A stretch of 64,000 bases of DNA. Origin: Isoetes taiwanensis (Eukaryota; Streptophyta; Lycopodiopsida; Isoetales; Isoetaceae). Location of the stretch: positions 470,523 to 534,522 of the forward strand of contig JAJEKV010000053.1 of NCBI GenBank assembly GCA_021234155.1. Direction: 5' to 3'. The notes under the pieces are model-generated. The model did no database searches and had not been told where the DNA came from. It worked only from the letters and a program-made list of their open reading frames with translations. The translations under genes and the position numbers were made by a program. Position 1 is the stretch's first letter, and each line of letters starts with the position of its first letter. This document shows, piece after piece, positions 35,910 to 45,625 of this stretch.

Positions 35910-37310
35910 CTATGTTGTCGTGGTGGCTGCCCTATCCCGATCCCTATGGAGGCTGCAGGGAGTTGGGCCATTGGCGGTGTCGGGGCTCTCATGTCGGCTT
36001 GCCTGGCGTGGGGGTGCGGGTGCTTGGTCCCGGCTGGCGTGGTGTGATCTGCCATTTCGGAGGTGGGGATCGAAGTGCTTGGCCCCACAGTGCGCCGCGC
36101 CCTTTGTTGGTGGTGGAGGCACAAATACCTTCATCCCGCCATTCACCGGGCTGCCCCCTCCCCTACACGGCATGTCTAATCTTTGCAAACTCCTGTTGCC
36201 TCTCCTTCTGTTGAGCCGAGGTCAGATCCATGTCTAAGTACACCGATGTCCCCTTCAAATGACGAGCGCGCTGCAGCATCAACGTCTTCAATGCCTAGTC
36301 GAGCACTGTGAGTTTAACTAGTCGGGGTCTCATGTTTGGCCCTCCGACTCTGGTCGGGTTTCTTACTGTCAAGTGCGGCAATTGAAGCCTTGCCAACACC
36401 AGGGTATGGAGCTTAGCTGGGAGATCTTCCCCCTGTTCTTCAGGTAAGCCCCGAACCACAATGTTCAGCCGACGAGACTGGCGGTCCTTCTCCTCGCGAA
36501 GGACCCGTCTAATTCCCTATGCAACCTCTGCCTCAGGTATTGGGCATGGTGATGGTGCTGCCCCTGTGGTGGTACTTGTGCATGCGCAGATCATACATTT
36601 CCCGCTGGAACTCGGCCATCCTCTTCTCAAGGGCTGAAAGCCTGGGCACTGCCTCGCGACTTTCTGGCTGTCTCTTTTCTAGGGTGTCCAACCTCCCCTG
36701 CATTCCAGACATTGTAGCCTCCTAGTCGCCCAGCAACCTCGTTTAGGGCAACCAAAGCGTACAACTGTAACGCCCTTTGCTGTCGAGCTCATTTTGCAGT
36801 TGTACCACGCCCTCTGACATTTTCCGTTGGAGCTGATCTAGACGTCGGATTGCATCGCTCGAGTCGAGGACATCGGCGGCAATTCACTTCTTAGGCGGGC
36901 TTGGCGATGTCGGCGTGCTTGTCTGCGCTCAAAGTCAACCAGCCCAAAGCGGTCATCCAGTGGCCTAATCGTTCTTCCAAAGATTGAAATACGTTCTTTT
37001 GCTTCCCTGGCTTGTTTCTTGAGAATAGTTGCCGGTTGGGTGTCCCTTTGCATCTCCACACCTGTCAGCTTGTCCTGAATGGCATTCAGCTTTCCCTCCA
37101 GGGCATGTATTGCCTCCGTCTGTGTGATGTACTCCGAGGGGAAGGAGTCCTCGCCATTACGTGCCTGCTTCTTTAGCGCATGCAGATTTCCCTCCATCGT
37201 TTGTGAGGCCTACAACTTTCGAGCACTCCGGAGTGAATTAGAAATGCGCAGGAAGTATATAGGGATTCAAAGATTGAAAAGGAATCACAAAGAAAAATGA
37301 CAAAAATTGA
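35910..37310 (-). pseudogene. LINE ORF1-like protein, frame-broken
   Basis: Upstream of the endonuclease on the minus strand. The first part (37,197-36,838) is a Lys/Glu/Gln-rich coiled coil (ALEGKLNAIQDKLTGVEMQR). Across frames at 36,720-36,590 is another heptad region (LEKRQPESREAVPRLSALEK). At 36,470-36,240 a frame shows LNIVVRGLPEEQ and later RARHLKGTSVYLDMDLT and QQKERQQEF, the layout of an RNA-binding LINE-1-type ORF1 (coiled coil then RRM-like). The end is Pro/His/Arg-rich. ORF1 proteins bind element RNA. The assignment rests on order and motif resemblance. Confidence 0.6.
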
Positions 37311-37357
37311 AAGCGAAAAGAAATCACAAAGAAAAATGACAAAAATTGAAAGCAAAA
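37283..37357. repeat. 39-bp tandem repeat, two copies
   Basis: 'aatcacaaagaaaaatgac' followed by 'aaaaattgaaagc' occurs at 37,283 and 37,322. It lies just upstream of the LINE ORF1 start (minus strand), where LINE 5' UTR tandem repeats can occur. Confidence 0.8.
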
Positions 37358-37507
37358 TTGCCAGAAAGGGACTTGTCATTTGGACACAAATTTGACAATG
37401 GTATCACATGTGCTCATAGAATCGACATGTATATGTCACAAAAAGGACCTAAGTAATGACAAAATTTTGTTTACCAAACATTATAAGAAAGGAAACTAGT
37501 TTGTCAT

Positions 37508-38768
37508 AACTATCTAACTCATGTAATTCTTATTGGCAAGATGCTTTGGCATATTTTGTGTTTCGGGGGGCAAAAAATAGCACTGTTTAAACAAAAAAAA
37601 AGGGGGCAAAAAAGTACGGAGCGGCACGTTCTTTCTCTGATCGTAGCTAGATCTGGGCAGTCTCTTGATGATTCTGGCGATTATGGCAGATCTTCTCTGT
37701 AGATATGATCGTATATAATCCTGTAATTTCAGAACCAGGAACCAACAAACCGAGACCATTTCTAAAATTTTCCTTGACTGGTCCTTCATCCAGCTTTTGC
37801 TCTGGTTCATATAAGAAAATTCCCACTGAGAGGAAAGGCCGAATGAGACATTTCGGGACCTCTGAAGAACTAGATTGTTCTAATTTCCATTCTGAGACAT
37901 TTATCTGCCCTAATTCCACACATATCTTCAACAAGTTTGGGGTTATGCTTCCTGTAGGATTGCTGGCCGCTTAGAGCTTCATTTCAGCCCATCTTGGCTT
38001 AAAATTGTGCTCTAGAGCAGCAACGTGTGTACTGAGCAGCACGTTCTTTCTCTGATCGATTCTTGGCTTAAAAATAGGTAAAGAAAAAAAAATAGAAAAA
38101 AACGAGATGCAGACAACGCTATATCTATTTCTCTCTGAGATCGATTCCTGGGCACCGCCTCTACAATCAACTGCCAAGGCACAATCTTCGGGTTCGCTAT
38201 AGAACCAAATTGCTCCTGCATCTTCCAGCGCCATCCAGCAAGGGCGCCACAGGTTGCCACATTTTAACTAGGCTACCAAGGGCAAAAGTTTCAGTGGGCT
38301 ACTTCAACAACAAACAGTATTGCTTTCGATAGGTTTAGCTGATGGGAGAAGAGCTAGTTTACCTCCACTAAGGGGACCGCCTCTACTTCTGGATTTATTT
38401 ATTTCTCTCCCAGCAATCAGACAGATACTTACACTATAGTCTAGCTTTTTACCATCAAATGAGCTTCTTACCATCGAATATGCCTTTGAGTAGTAATCGA
38501 GCAAGAGTTTTAGTCGGATCTGTGGAAAATATGCAAGCTCTGGTGTTCTTACCATCAGATATGCCTTTATTACATAAGTTACTTACCTTCACCATTAATT
38601 CCAGGGAAAAAAGGGAAATTTGCTTGCTTTAATTCTATCTGCATTTGTTGCTAGGTTACTTATAATATTGCATTTTTACTCTTGAGAATGTAGAATATTG
38701 ACAAAGATAGTGCAAGAGGAGAATGGTTTTCTTCTGAGATAATCTTGGGCATTAAAAGTCCCCCCTCC
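37508..38768. repeat. 1.26-kb direct repeat, copy A (probable LTR)
   Basis: Matches 49,678-50,935 in the same orientation, from 'atctaactcatgtaattc' to 'aatcttgggcattaaaa' and the following 'tcccc'. Shared internal landmarks include 'gatcgtatataatcctgtaa', 'gcttttgctct', 'tttagctgat' and 'gcaagagttttagtcggatc'. Copy B is followed directly by a gypsy internal region, so the pair are likely LTRs of a second gypsy family; copy A has no recognised internal sequence and may be solo. Differences cluster at CAG/CTG. An alternative is that both copies bound one element into which the DNA transposon was inserted. Confidence 0.7.
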
Positions 38769-39052
38769 TCCCCTTAAAAAACTAAAAGCAGGCGACTCAG
38801 AGGTCAAAACTACAATAGCAAAAAAAAAAGGGGATGCATTCATGGATTACCCCTAGTCTTTTACCGCATCCACCGGTGAAGCCCAAGACCAGAAAGGAAA
38901 TAAGGGAGGTTCAGATTCAGTGAGCTATTTAAAGAATGACTTAGCAAGGCATTTGGTTGCAATCAATTCATAGCTCAAAAGTCGGGTTCAGAAAACCCCA
39001 TGGCCTTCTTCATAGGTCAGGAAGAGCCGCAATTCTAGATCTTTCCTAAATG

Positions 39053-39057
<5 letters not shown>

Positions 39058-39093
<36 letters not shown>
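39058..39093. repeat. Poly(T) run of about 36 bases
   Basis: A homopolymer T tract followed by 'gggaggggtg'. It may be the poly(A) tail of a minus-strand retroposon, but no body is recognisable next to it. Confidence 0.9.
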
Positions 39094-39094
<1 letters not shown>

Positions 39095-39588
39095 GGAGGG
39101 GTGTCTCTTGCACTCCATGCCATATGGGATGAAATGGATGCTCTTGCTTTAAGCATTTTCCCAACCATTATAAGACCCATCTATGGAAATCATTATGAAC
39201 TAAATGCATTTCATGTAGCCTAGAAGTTAAAGTGACAATCATAGATTATAGTCGATGATTGACTTGCATTGATGATAATGGCAAGTTTAACCTTGGCTGA
39301 TGTATCTTCATCCCATATTCCATAACCAAAGTATGTGATTGATAGACCATCTAGAATACCAACACTACAACACTGACATTGTTTAATCCAATACCGTTGT
39401 TATAATGGCTTTGACTTTTATACATTTTGAACTGACAATGGATACTTTTGCACCAATTTGAAGAAAAGAAATGTTCGCGGCGGCTTCTTGTACTTATAAG
39501 TGGTATAGCTAATATATATTTCTCTTGGGAATTAAAAGGGTAGCTTCCTGATTTTTAGCATGAAGTGTCAAATGAGTTTTATACAAAT

Positions 39589-39613
39589 GGGTAAAAGCAC
39601 GCTGTGGTGTTCC
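39589..39613 (+). repeat. Left terminal inverted repeat
   Basis: Reads GGGTAAAAGCACG then CTGTGGTGTTCC. Its mate is at 49,154-49,178. One mismatch in the first 22 bp, two more after. Confidence 0.9.
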
Positions 39614-39854
39614 AATTCGGCTGTCCCCACTGTCCCCCCAAAATATGGCGTTGCATCCACCACTTTTGTGGTATGAAAGTATAATTATGGCACCGCTCAG
39701 CTGCCGTTATTTAAGAATAGAGTCCCAATTTGTGGGGGAAATTCTAATTTCAAAAACTAAAATTCAAATTCCTATTATTTGGCCCCTTCCTGTTCTTTGC
39801 CTACGTCCTGTTCTTTGGCTCCCTCCCTGCTGCAAGCTCCAATCCATTGTGGAT

Positions 39855-42800
39855 ATGGATGTCAATGAGGTAATCTGTCCACAAACCGGCATTTCGCATG
39901 TGAGAAAACGAAGAAGAACCAAGGAACAAGAAATGTTGAAGAAAAGATGCCGAGGAAAAAGAAGAAGAGAAGAAAAATTGGAGCTTGCGAAATTGGCGAA
40001 GGATCCGTTCATCAAGAAGTGCAAGCAAGAAACGCCAGTATTGTCCTTAATTTGCTAATGTCTTTCCATAAACGACCAAAAGAATGGAGGATAGCATGAA
40101 GAAAGAAATTTTACTTGAGTTTTTGAGGATAAAACATTGGAAAAATTCATAGGTGAAGAATTAAAGGATTTAAGCCAAGAGCATCGTTATAAGGGGAGCC
40201 TCTAGGACGCCATGCAGACCGTCAAACTCTCTACCGAATGATATTTAGCTAGCCCAAGAATAGTCGCCCTTGCAATGTCCGGTACCTGCGCCGTGCGGTC
40301 TGAAAACAAGTGACAAAATCAGTCAGCGAGATCTTGGAAAGGTATTAGGTGTTCACCCAAGAAACCTGCGAAAGGCAAAGAAAAAGAGGGAAGAGATCGA
40401 TTACAATGGTGGGAAATGGGTTTCTTACAAGAGGGCTAAAAGATTCGATGCAATTTCAGATGAACATATAGAAAAGATTCAAAATTTTTGGATTGAGAAC
40501 ACCAGAGTGTCTCCTAACACAAAGAATATTAGAACTAGAAGATTGGAGAGAAATGTAAGAGAAGAACATGCTGCCCACTATCTGGAGGAATCACATGTTA
40601 GTTTATTTCTGTTATTCATGTTTTCTTAGCTATGGTGCTTAGTGTGGTGGTGCATGTGGTGGTTATTGTGTTGTACAGTGATTGTGGTGTACTGTATGCA
40701 GCATGTGAATTGTGTGTAGTTGACTCTAGTCTGAAATGCAATATTTAATGTTTGGAATATTAGAACATGACAGAATTGAGTACTCCTTTACTGGGTGTGT
40801 ATACAGTCTAAACATATTTGAGAATGATAGATAACTAACTGATCCTAAGAAGTACAAATTTTTGCTGAATAAAGACAAATTTTTGTCAGATTCAAGCACA
40901 GCTCTGTTGGAAAGTATAATATATTAAAAAAAGGATCTTACAAAATTTGGCTTTCCATTGAAAGCTCTGTACCCGAGAACTAAATTTACATGCATTTCCT
41001 AAGCAGCAGGAAATGCTGGTATGACTGGCTCGAGAACTGGTGCATCCAAAATTATTGTTTTCTGCACTAAAGCATCTAAGCTTTCTGCAGTCATCCCAGA
41101 ATTTAACAGGATGAGGTTTGCCAGTGCTTCCTGCATCCCCTGGTGGTAAGAACGCAACAGGATCACTAATTCCCGCTATTGCAGGCTCAGACCGGGCAAG
41201 TGACAGAGAACAAATAAACCAGCTGACCTTGCAGCAGCATGTAACATAAGGTCATGGACCTTGTCTAAGAGCTCACTTACTGTCAATTTGCACCCAAGCA
41301 TAGCCATTGAAGGCCCAGCATCCAGTCTGTTGTATGGCTTTAGGTTGGATTCGAAATCAGCAAAGAAGGTGGATTTACGCATTTCCACCTTCAGAGATCG
41401 GTCACGAGCCCTATTTAACATATGCCGAATGCCCTCCTCGCTCACCCTAGAATGGCCGTAGTGATCTCTGAACATATTCCCTACCGTTGCCGGAATGAAC
41501 TTGTTCGATTGGGAATGAAACGGCAAAAATCAGACGCAGGAACAGGATTTAGGACCCAGATCCTTTTCTAATGATTAGAAGAGGAATGTAATTATTATCA
41601 GGGTGTACGAATTTCAGAAATGTTTATGAGAGCAGGCAGATTTTTTATGTCAGACGAAATAGGATAAAAGTGATGTGATGTGATGTGTGGTGTGGTGTCG
41701 TGATGGTGTGGTGTCGTGGTGCTAAGCGTGGCGCGATGTGGTGTGGGGTGCGTTATGTCCATGGTGTCATGTGGGTGTGTGCATGTTAATGTATGATATG
41801 TGGGATTCAATTTTATTTATTCTCCCCTTACCCCACCACACCCCATCATCTATCCCACCACCATAGACTACCACCACATCTTTGCGACCACCACATTACC
41901 ACCACATGCACCACATTGTCCATTACCACCACACTCCACACATTCCACCATATCCCACACCACACTCCTCCACCACACTCCACCACCACCACCACACTCC
42001 CATGTACCACACTCCACCACCACCACCACTCAACCATGTACCACACCACACCCTCCACCACACTCCACCACCACCACCACACCACATCACACCACAATCC
42101 ACAACACCACACTACACCACCACCACCCCCCACCACACTCCACCACACCACACCACACACCACCACTCCACCATCCATCATACCACCACACACCACTACA
42201 CCCCCACCACCACCCCCACCACCCACCACCCTCCACCACCCCACCACCACCACACCCCCCACCCCCACCACCACACACCACTCCACCACCCACCACACTC
42301 CACCACCACTTCACACTCCACCATTTGGTGTATGGTGTATGGTGTGTGGTGGGGTGTGGTGTGGTGTGTGGTAATGTACACAACACTAAGGTGCTCGTTC
42401 TTGAATATGATGAGTGTGGGGCATAGTATGGTGCATGGTTTGGTGTGATATACACATCCTAACAGTTTAGTGTTCATTTCATGCAGATGCTATTGTTCAA
42501 GAGGTTTTACGGACCAACATCCAGAATTAAGATTCGTCTTTGAGCTTTTGAGAAGCTAAAACCCTGGTTTGTTGTGAAATTGAAGGACTTCAATAGTTCT
42601 TTGTTGCATTCAAAGACGTGAGGATGCAAATGCTAGTGGATGGACTCAATGGGATGAGAACCAAACATCCTAAGAATTGCACTTGCACCTGCGATGTTTG
42701 TAGATCACATGAACTTGGTCAATGCAGGGGCACACCGGATAAAATTGCAAAGTCTGAGGAAGCTTGTGGAGATCTATATTATGTCCAAAAGTGAATTAGA

Positions 42801-44369
42801 TGAGTTTCACAAGAAGGCGTGCATCCTTGGAGATTGTGGTTTGTGTGGAATCAAAGAGTTTAGGACTGCCCCATGGAAGAAAGTGGCGAATGAGGAAAGT
42901 GAAATGGGAGTACATTGACTATGAAAAAAGACAACGCCTCGAGTTACGTAGGAGACCCGACTCATCAGTACAATGAGACGAGGCAAAGAAATACGGATAA
43001 ACCGAAGAGCGTCTAAAAATCTTTCCATTGCATAATTTCCGGTACCAATGGCATGCAAAACAATTTAAGGAGCTTCTAGAGAATCTCCCGGCAGATGCAT
43101 GTCTTTTCGGTAGTGGATGTTGCGAGAACTATACATTCAAGAAACAAGAGGAGGTGCGGTCGATGCCTTTGGGTCAATAACGAGATTACCATTTTGGTTC
43201 AAATAACATATCGGTATGACTTCGATGGCGGATGAGATTATCAAGGAAACACATTACTATGTATCGGATGATAGGGAACACGATACTTTGTTAGGTGCAA
43301 CCTTTGCTTCATGAAGCACCACAAATATCACGGAAGCGAGAAAGGAAGGGTGCCAAAGAGACATTATGTGTTTTCGGATGGTGCGACATCTCAATTCAAG
43401 GCTTCTAGACCATTTTACTTTGTGGCTAGGTACACAAAAACGTCAGCGATGTCTATATGATGTGGAATTTTTTGGTTCTAACCACGGGAAAAGGTGAACA
43501 CGATGGCAAAGTTTCTTTGAGTTGAAGAGATGGTTAAGACAAGCGCAATTAAAATACAAATGTATAAAATTGGGTAATGCTCATGAAGTGGTAGAAGTTC
43601 TTTGAAGAGATGTTTACTTGTGGAACATCAAATGGATGAATACATCCAAAACCCGATAAGAGGAAGAATATAAAAAGGTTCTTTGGGAAGTCAAGGTGGA
43701 GGATATAGATAGAAAGAAAGTATGGGGTGCGAAAGGATTTTGGACACTAGGGCGATCCATTGTGTACATGCATTCAATCCTGAATCTCCATTCGCGATTG
43801 CACACGAGGGAACTTTCATGCTTCTCGCCGGCTCTTTGCTTGGATGGCATGTGGGACGATTGTGTGAACAAGCACTATGTTGATAATTGGAAACTTCAAG
43901 TTATTGTACCATCCTCCAATGTGCATCTTTGACATTGAGGGCCGTAAATCCAAAGAGTCCTTGTTCTCCTCCAATCCCACGATGTTAGCAGAGGCACTTA
44001 GAGTTGGTGATAATTTTGCTGTCGTTGCTCCGAAAGGGAATGATGAGGGTTCTGAATTTTGGATTCTAATGTGCACAAAACCAAAATGGATAGTGGAGAA
44101 AGACTTCCAACTCAATGGAACATGGTACCTCGCCGGTGATAGTGTCATAGAAGGTATGTATTACAAGAAGGGCCTTAGAATCAGCCGGCTTATGATCTTT
44201 GCGAAAAAAAGCGCCTTAGGCATAGTATTCACAACACGTCTGTGCAATCAGACTTCACATGCCACCAACTAAACGTCAAAACAGGACTGTATATAGGCTG
44301 GATCCTTTAGATGAGGAGAAAATTTTACGGAATTTACCCGAAGTTCTTTCTGATGATGATGAAATGTAA
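39855..44369 (+). CDS. Transposase-like protein, two main exons
   Basis: Exon 1 (39,855-40,596): MDVNEVICPQTG, a very basic segment RKRRRTKEQEMLKKRCRGKR, then after small shifts SQRDLGKVLGVHPRNLRKAK (helix-turn-helix-like), YKRAKRFDAIS and FWIENTRVSPNTKN. It ends in HYLEESH before GT. Exon 2 starts after CAG at 42,487 with LFKRFYG, then FEKLKPWFVVKLKDF, a Cys-rich CTCTCDVCRSHELGQC, CILGDCGLCG, an acidic motif of DFxENYTFK type near 43,115, SDGATSQFKASRPFYFVARY, WNFF with HGKGEHDG near 43,465-43,505, and GMWDDCVNKHYVDNW. The C-terminus is YRLDPLDEEKILRNLPEV. The three conserved acidic motifs suggest a DDE-type nuclease. Frames are broken at several places in exon 2. Confidence 0.7.
41002..41526 (-). 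CDS. Unrecognised protein, minus strand inside the transposase intron
   Basis: A single frame runs 41,526 to about 41,002 with one internal TAG at 41,176. The text is protein-like: NMFRDHYGHSRVSEEGIRHM, LKVEMRKSTFFADFESN, TVSELLDKVHDLMLHAAARS, and after the TAG RELVILLRSYHQGMQEALAN and ILDAPVLEPVIPAFPAA. The join reads LSLQ-stop-REL, consistent with a CAG read as TAG. No ATG is at the left edge, so this is probably a last exon or a 5'-truncated gene. I do not recognise the family. It could be a third element gene or a captured host exon. Confidence 0.5.
41826..42335 (+). repeat. CCACCA/CACCAC simple-repeat tract, left arm
   Basis: About 510 bp made of CCA, CCACA and CACCAC words on the plus strand, flanked on the right by TGGTGT/GTGTGGTG words that can fold back locally. 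Open frames here in all phases (His/Pro/Thr-rich) are translations of the repeat. The mirror tract is at 47,640-48,175. Confidence 0.95.
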
Positions 44370-45625
44370 GACCATTCTGTAGTTTTCAGAACTCATGTGA
44401 AGTTTTGTGCTTCAGCTGTGAAAATGAGTTTGTCTTGATTTCTTTTGAAGATTTGAATTCTTCTGAACACTTGATTCCTTTGTTTGTGAGATGAATTGAA
44501 TATGAATTTTCATTCAAATGAATCGAGGTTACAATAACAATTATGTACATAAGAAAGATATACAGTGATTTAAAGTACGAGGTGACTCATGCACCTACAT
44601 ACTTCCCAATACATATGTTCCTCTCAGTTCCAGATTTTGTTGCTTATAATCTTAAAATTTCAAGCATGAACACTCTAACATCAACTAGATCCCGGGTGCG
44701 AAATGTCCACAACCCGCGGTTAACCACACTTTATCAATAACGAGTTTGGTTTCTCTCTTTGCATTTGAGTTGACTTACTAGATCGGACAACAATATATTC
44801 ACTCCTTTCAAGTACCCCCTCACAAATTTGTGCATAAACGGAACATCTGGCGGGCCACATGAATGACCATCGGTTTGAAGAAGGCGTTAAAATTTTCACA
44901 ACATCCGAGATTGTAAAGCTGAAATTATTGTGTCCAAGCAATTCTAGGAGCCCCATTCAAAGTTTGTTGTCATTGTGCCACAACAAAGAAAATGCAATGA
45001 GCAAGCACTAACCTCTCAATATGTGCCCTTACGCCATGCAAGCCCGAAAGCTATCAAAGTGATATATCCCCGGTTTATATCTGTGCGAGACACGCGTGGC
45101 TTACAATCGAAAAAAAGGTCCATGATGTCCATCACAAGCGTGCAAAAATATGTAACCGGCACTTATCCGATTCACATGTTTCCTTATTGTTTTATAACTA
45201 TTTGTGTTATTGGACAATGTCGAAAGAAAAAAGAGGTCAAAGAAATGAAAGGGATGGCTCATTCCTTGGGCATCAAGTAGTATTTCATGTATCCGCAAAC
45301 ATATGCATATGATGGCACAATCCCCGATGATCACAAATCAGATGAAAGTATCACCTTGAGAAGAGGAGGATCAATTGATCATTGAACCACCGCGTGATCG
45401 GCTTCCAAAATTTTGATGTCTGTGGAGCTAATCACGATAGTTTCAGTTCCACTCAAAGACCACTTCCAAATGTGTATTTGGCTTTAGATAGACGAGGGGG
45501 AGGCTAAGCTCTATCATCTCTAGTTCTAAACACACACGAGAACATTTGCTCACAATCCATTCAAATATTTTAAATTGAAAAAGTACAACACATATCATAG
45601 AATTTTTTTTTACTTATATTGACTT
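44370..45625. other. Convergent 3' region of the two transposon genes
   Basis: The transposase stops at 44,369 and the HAD gene at 45,626, leaving about 1.25 kb. Frames on both strands (for example 44,975-45,280 plus and 45,101-45,334 minus) are open but carry no recognisable domain; either may be UTR or a small ORF. Confidence 0.4.

Larger units (their letters stand above)
40597..42486 (+). other. Large intron of the transposase gene
   Basis: Bounded by CAT|GTTAGT and TGCAG|ATG, joining the frame in phase 0. It holds a minus-strand ORF (41,002-41,526) and about 510 bp of CCACCA/CACCAC repeat. Confidence 0.6.

Noticed and set aside
35906..36237. Overlapping GC-rich frames on the plus strand (up to 132 codons)
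   Set aside because: They lie opposite the LINE ORF1/endonuclease, which has recognisable motifs on the minus strand.
41793..42477. Overlapping long open frames in all phases (up to 208 codons)
   Set aside because: They translate the CCACCA/CACCAC simple repeat on both strands (His/Pro/Thr or Val/Gly/Trp); lack of stops is a property of the repeat.
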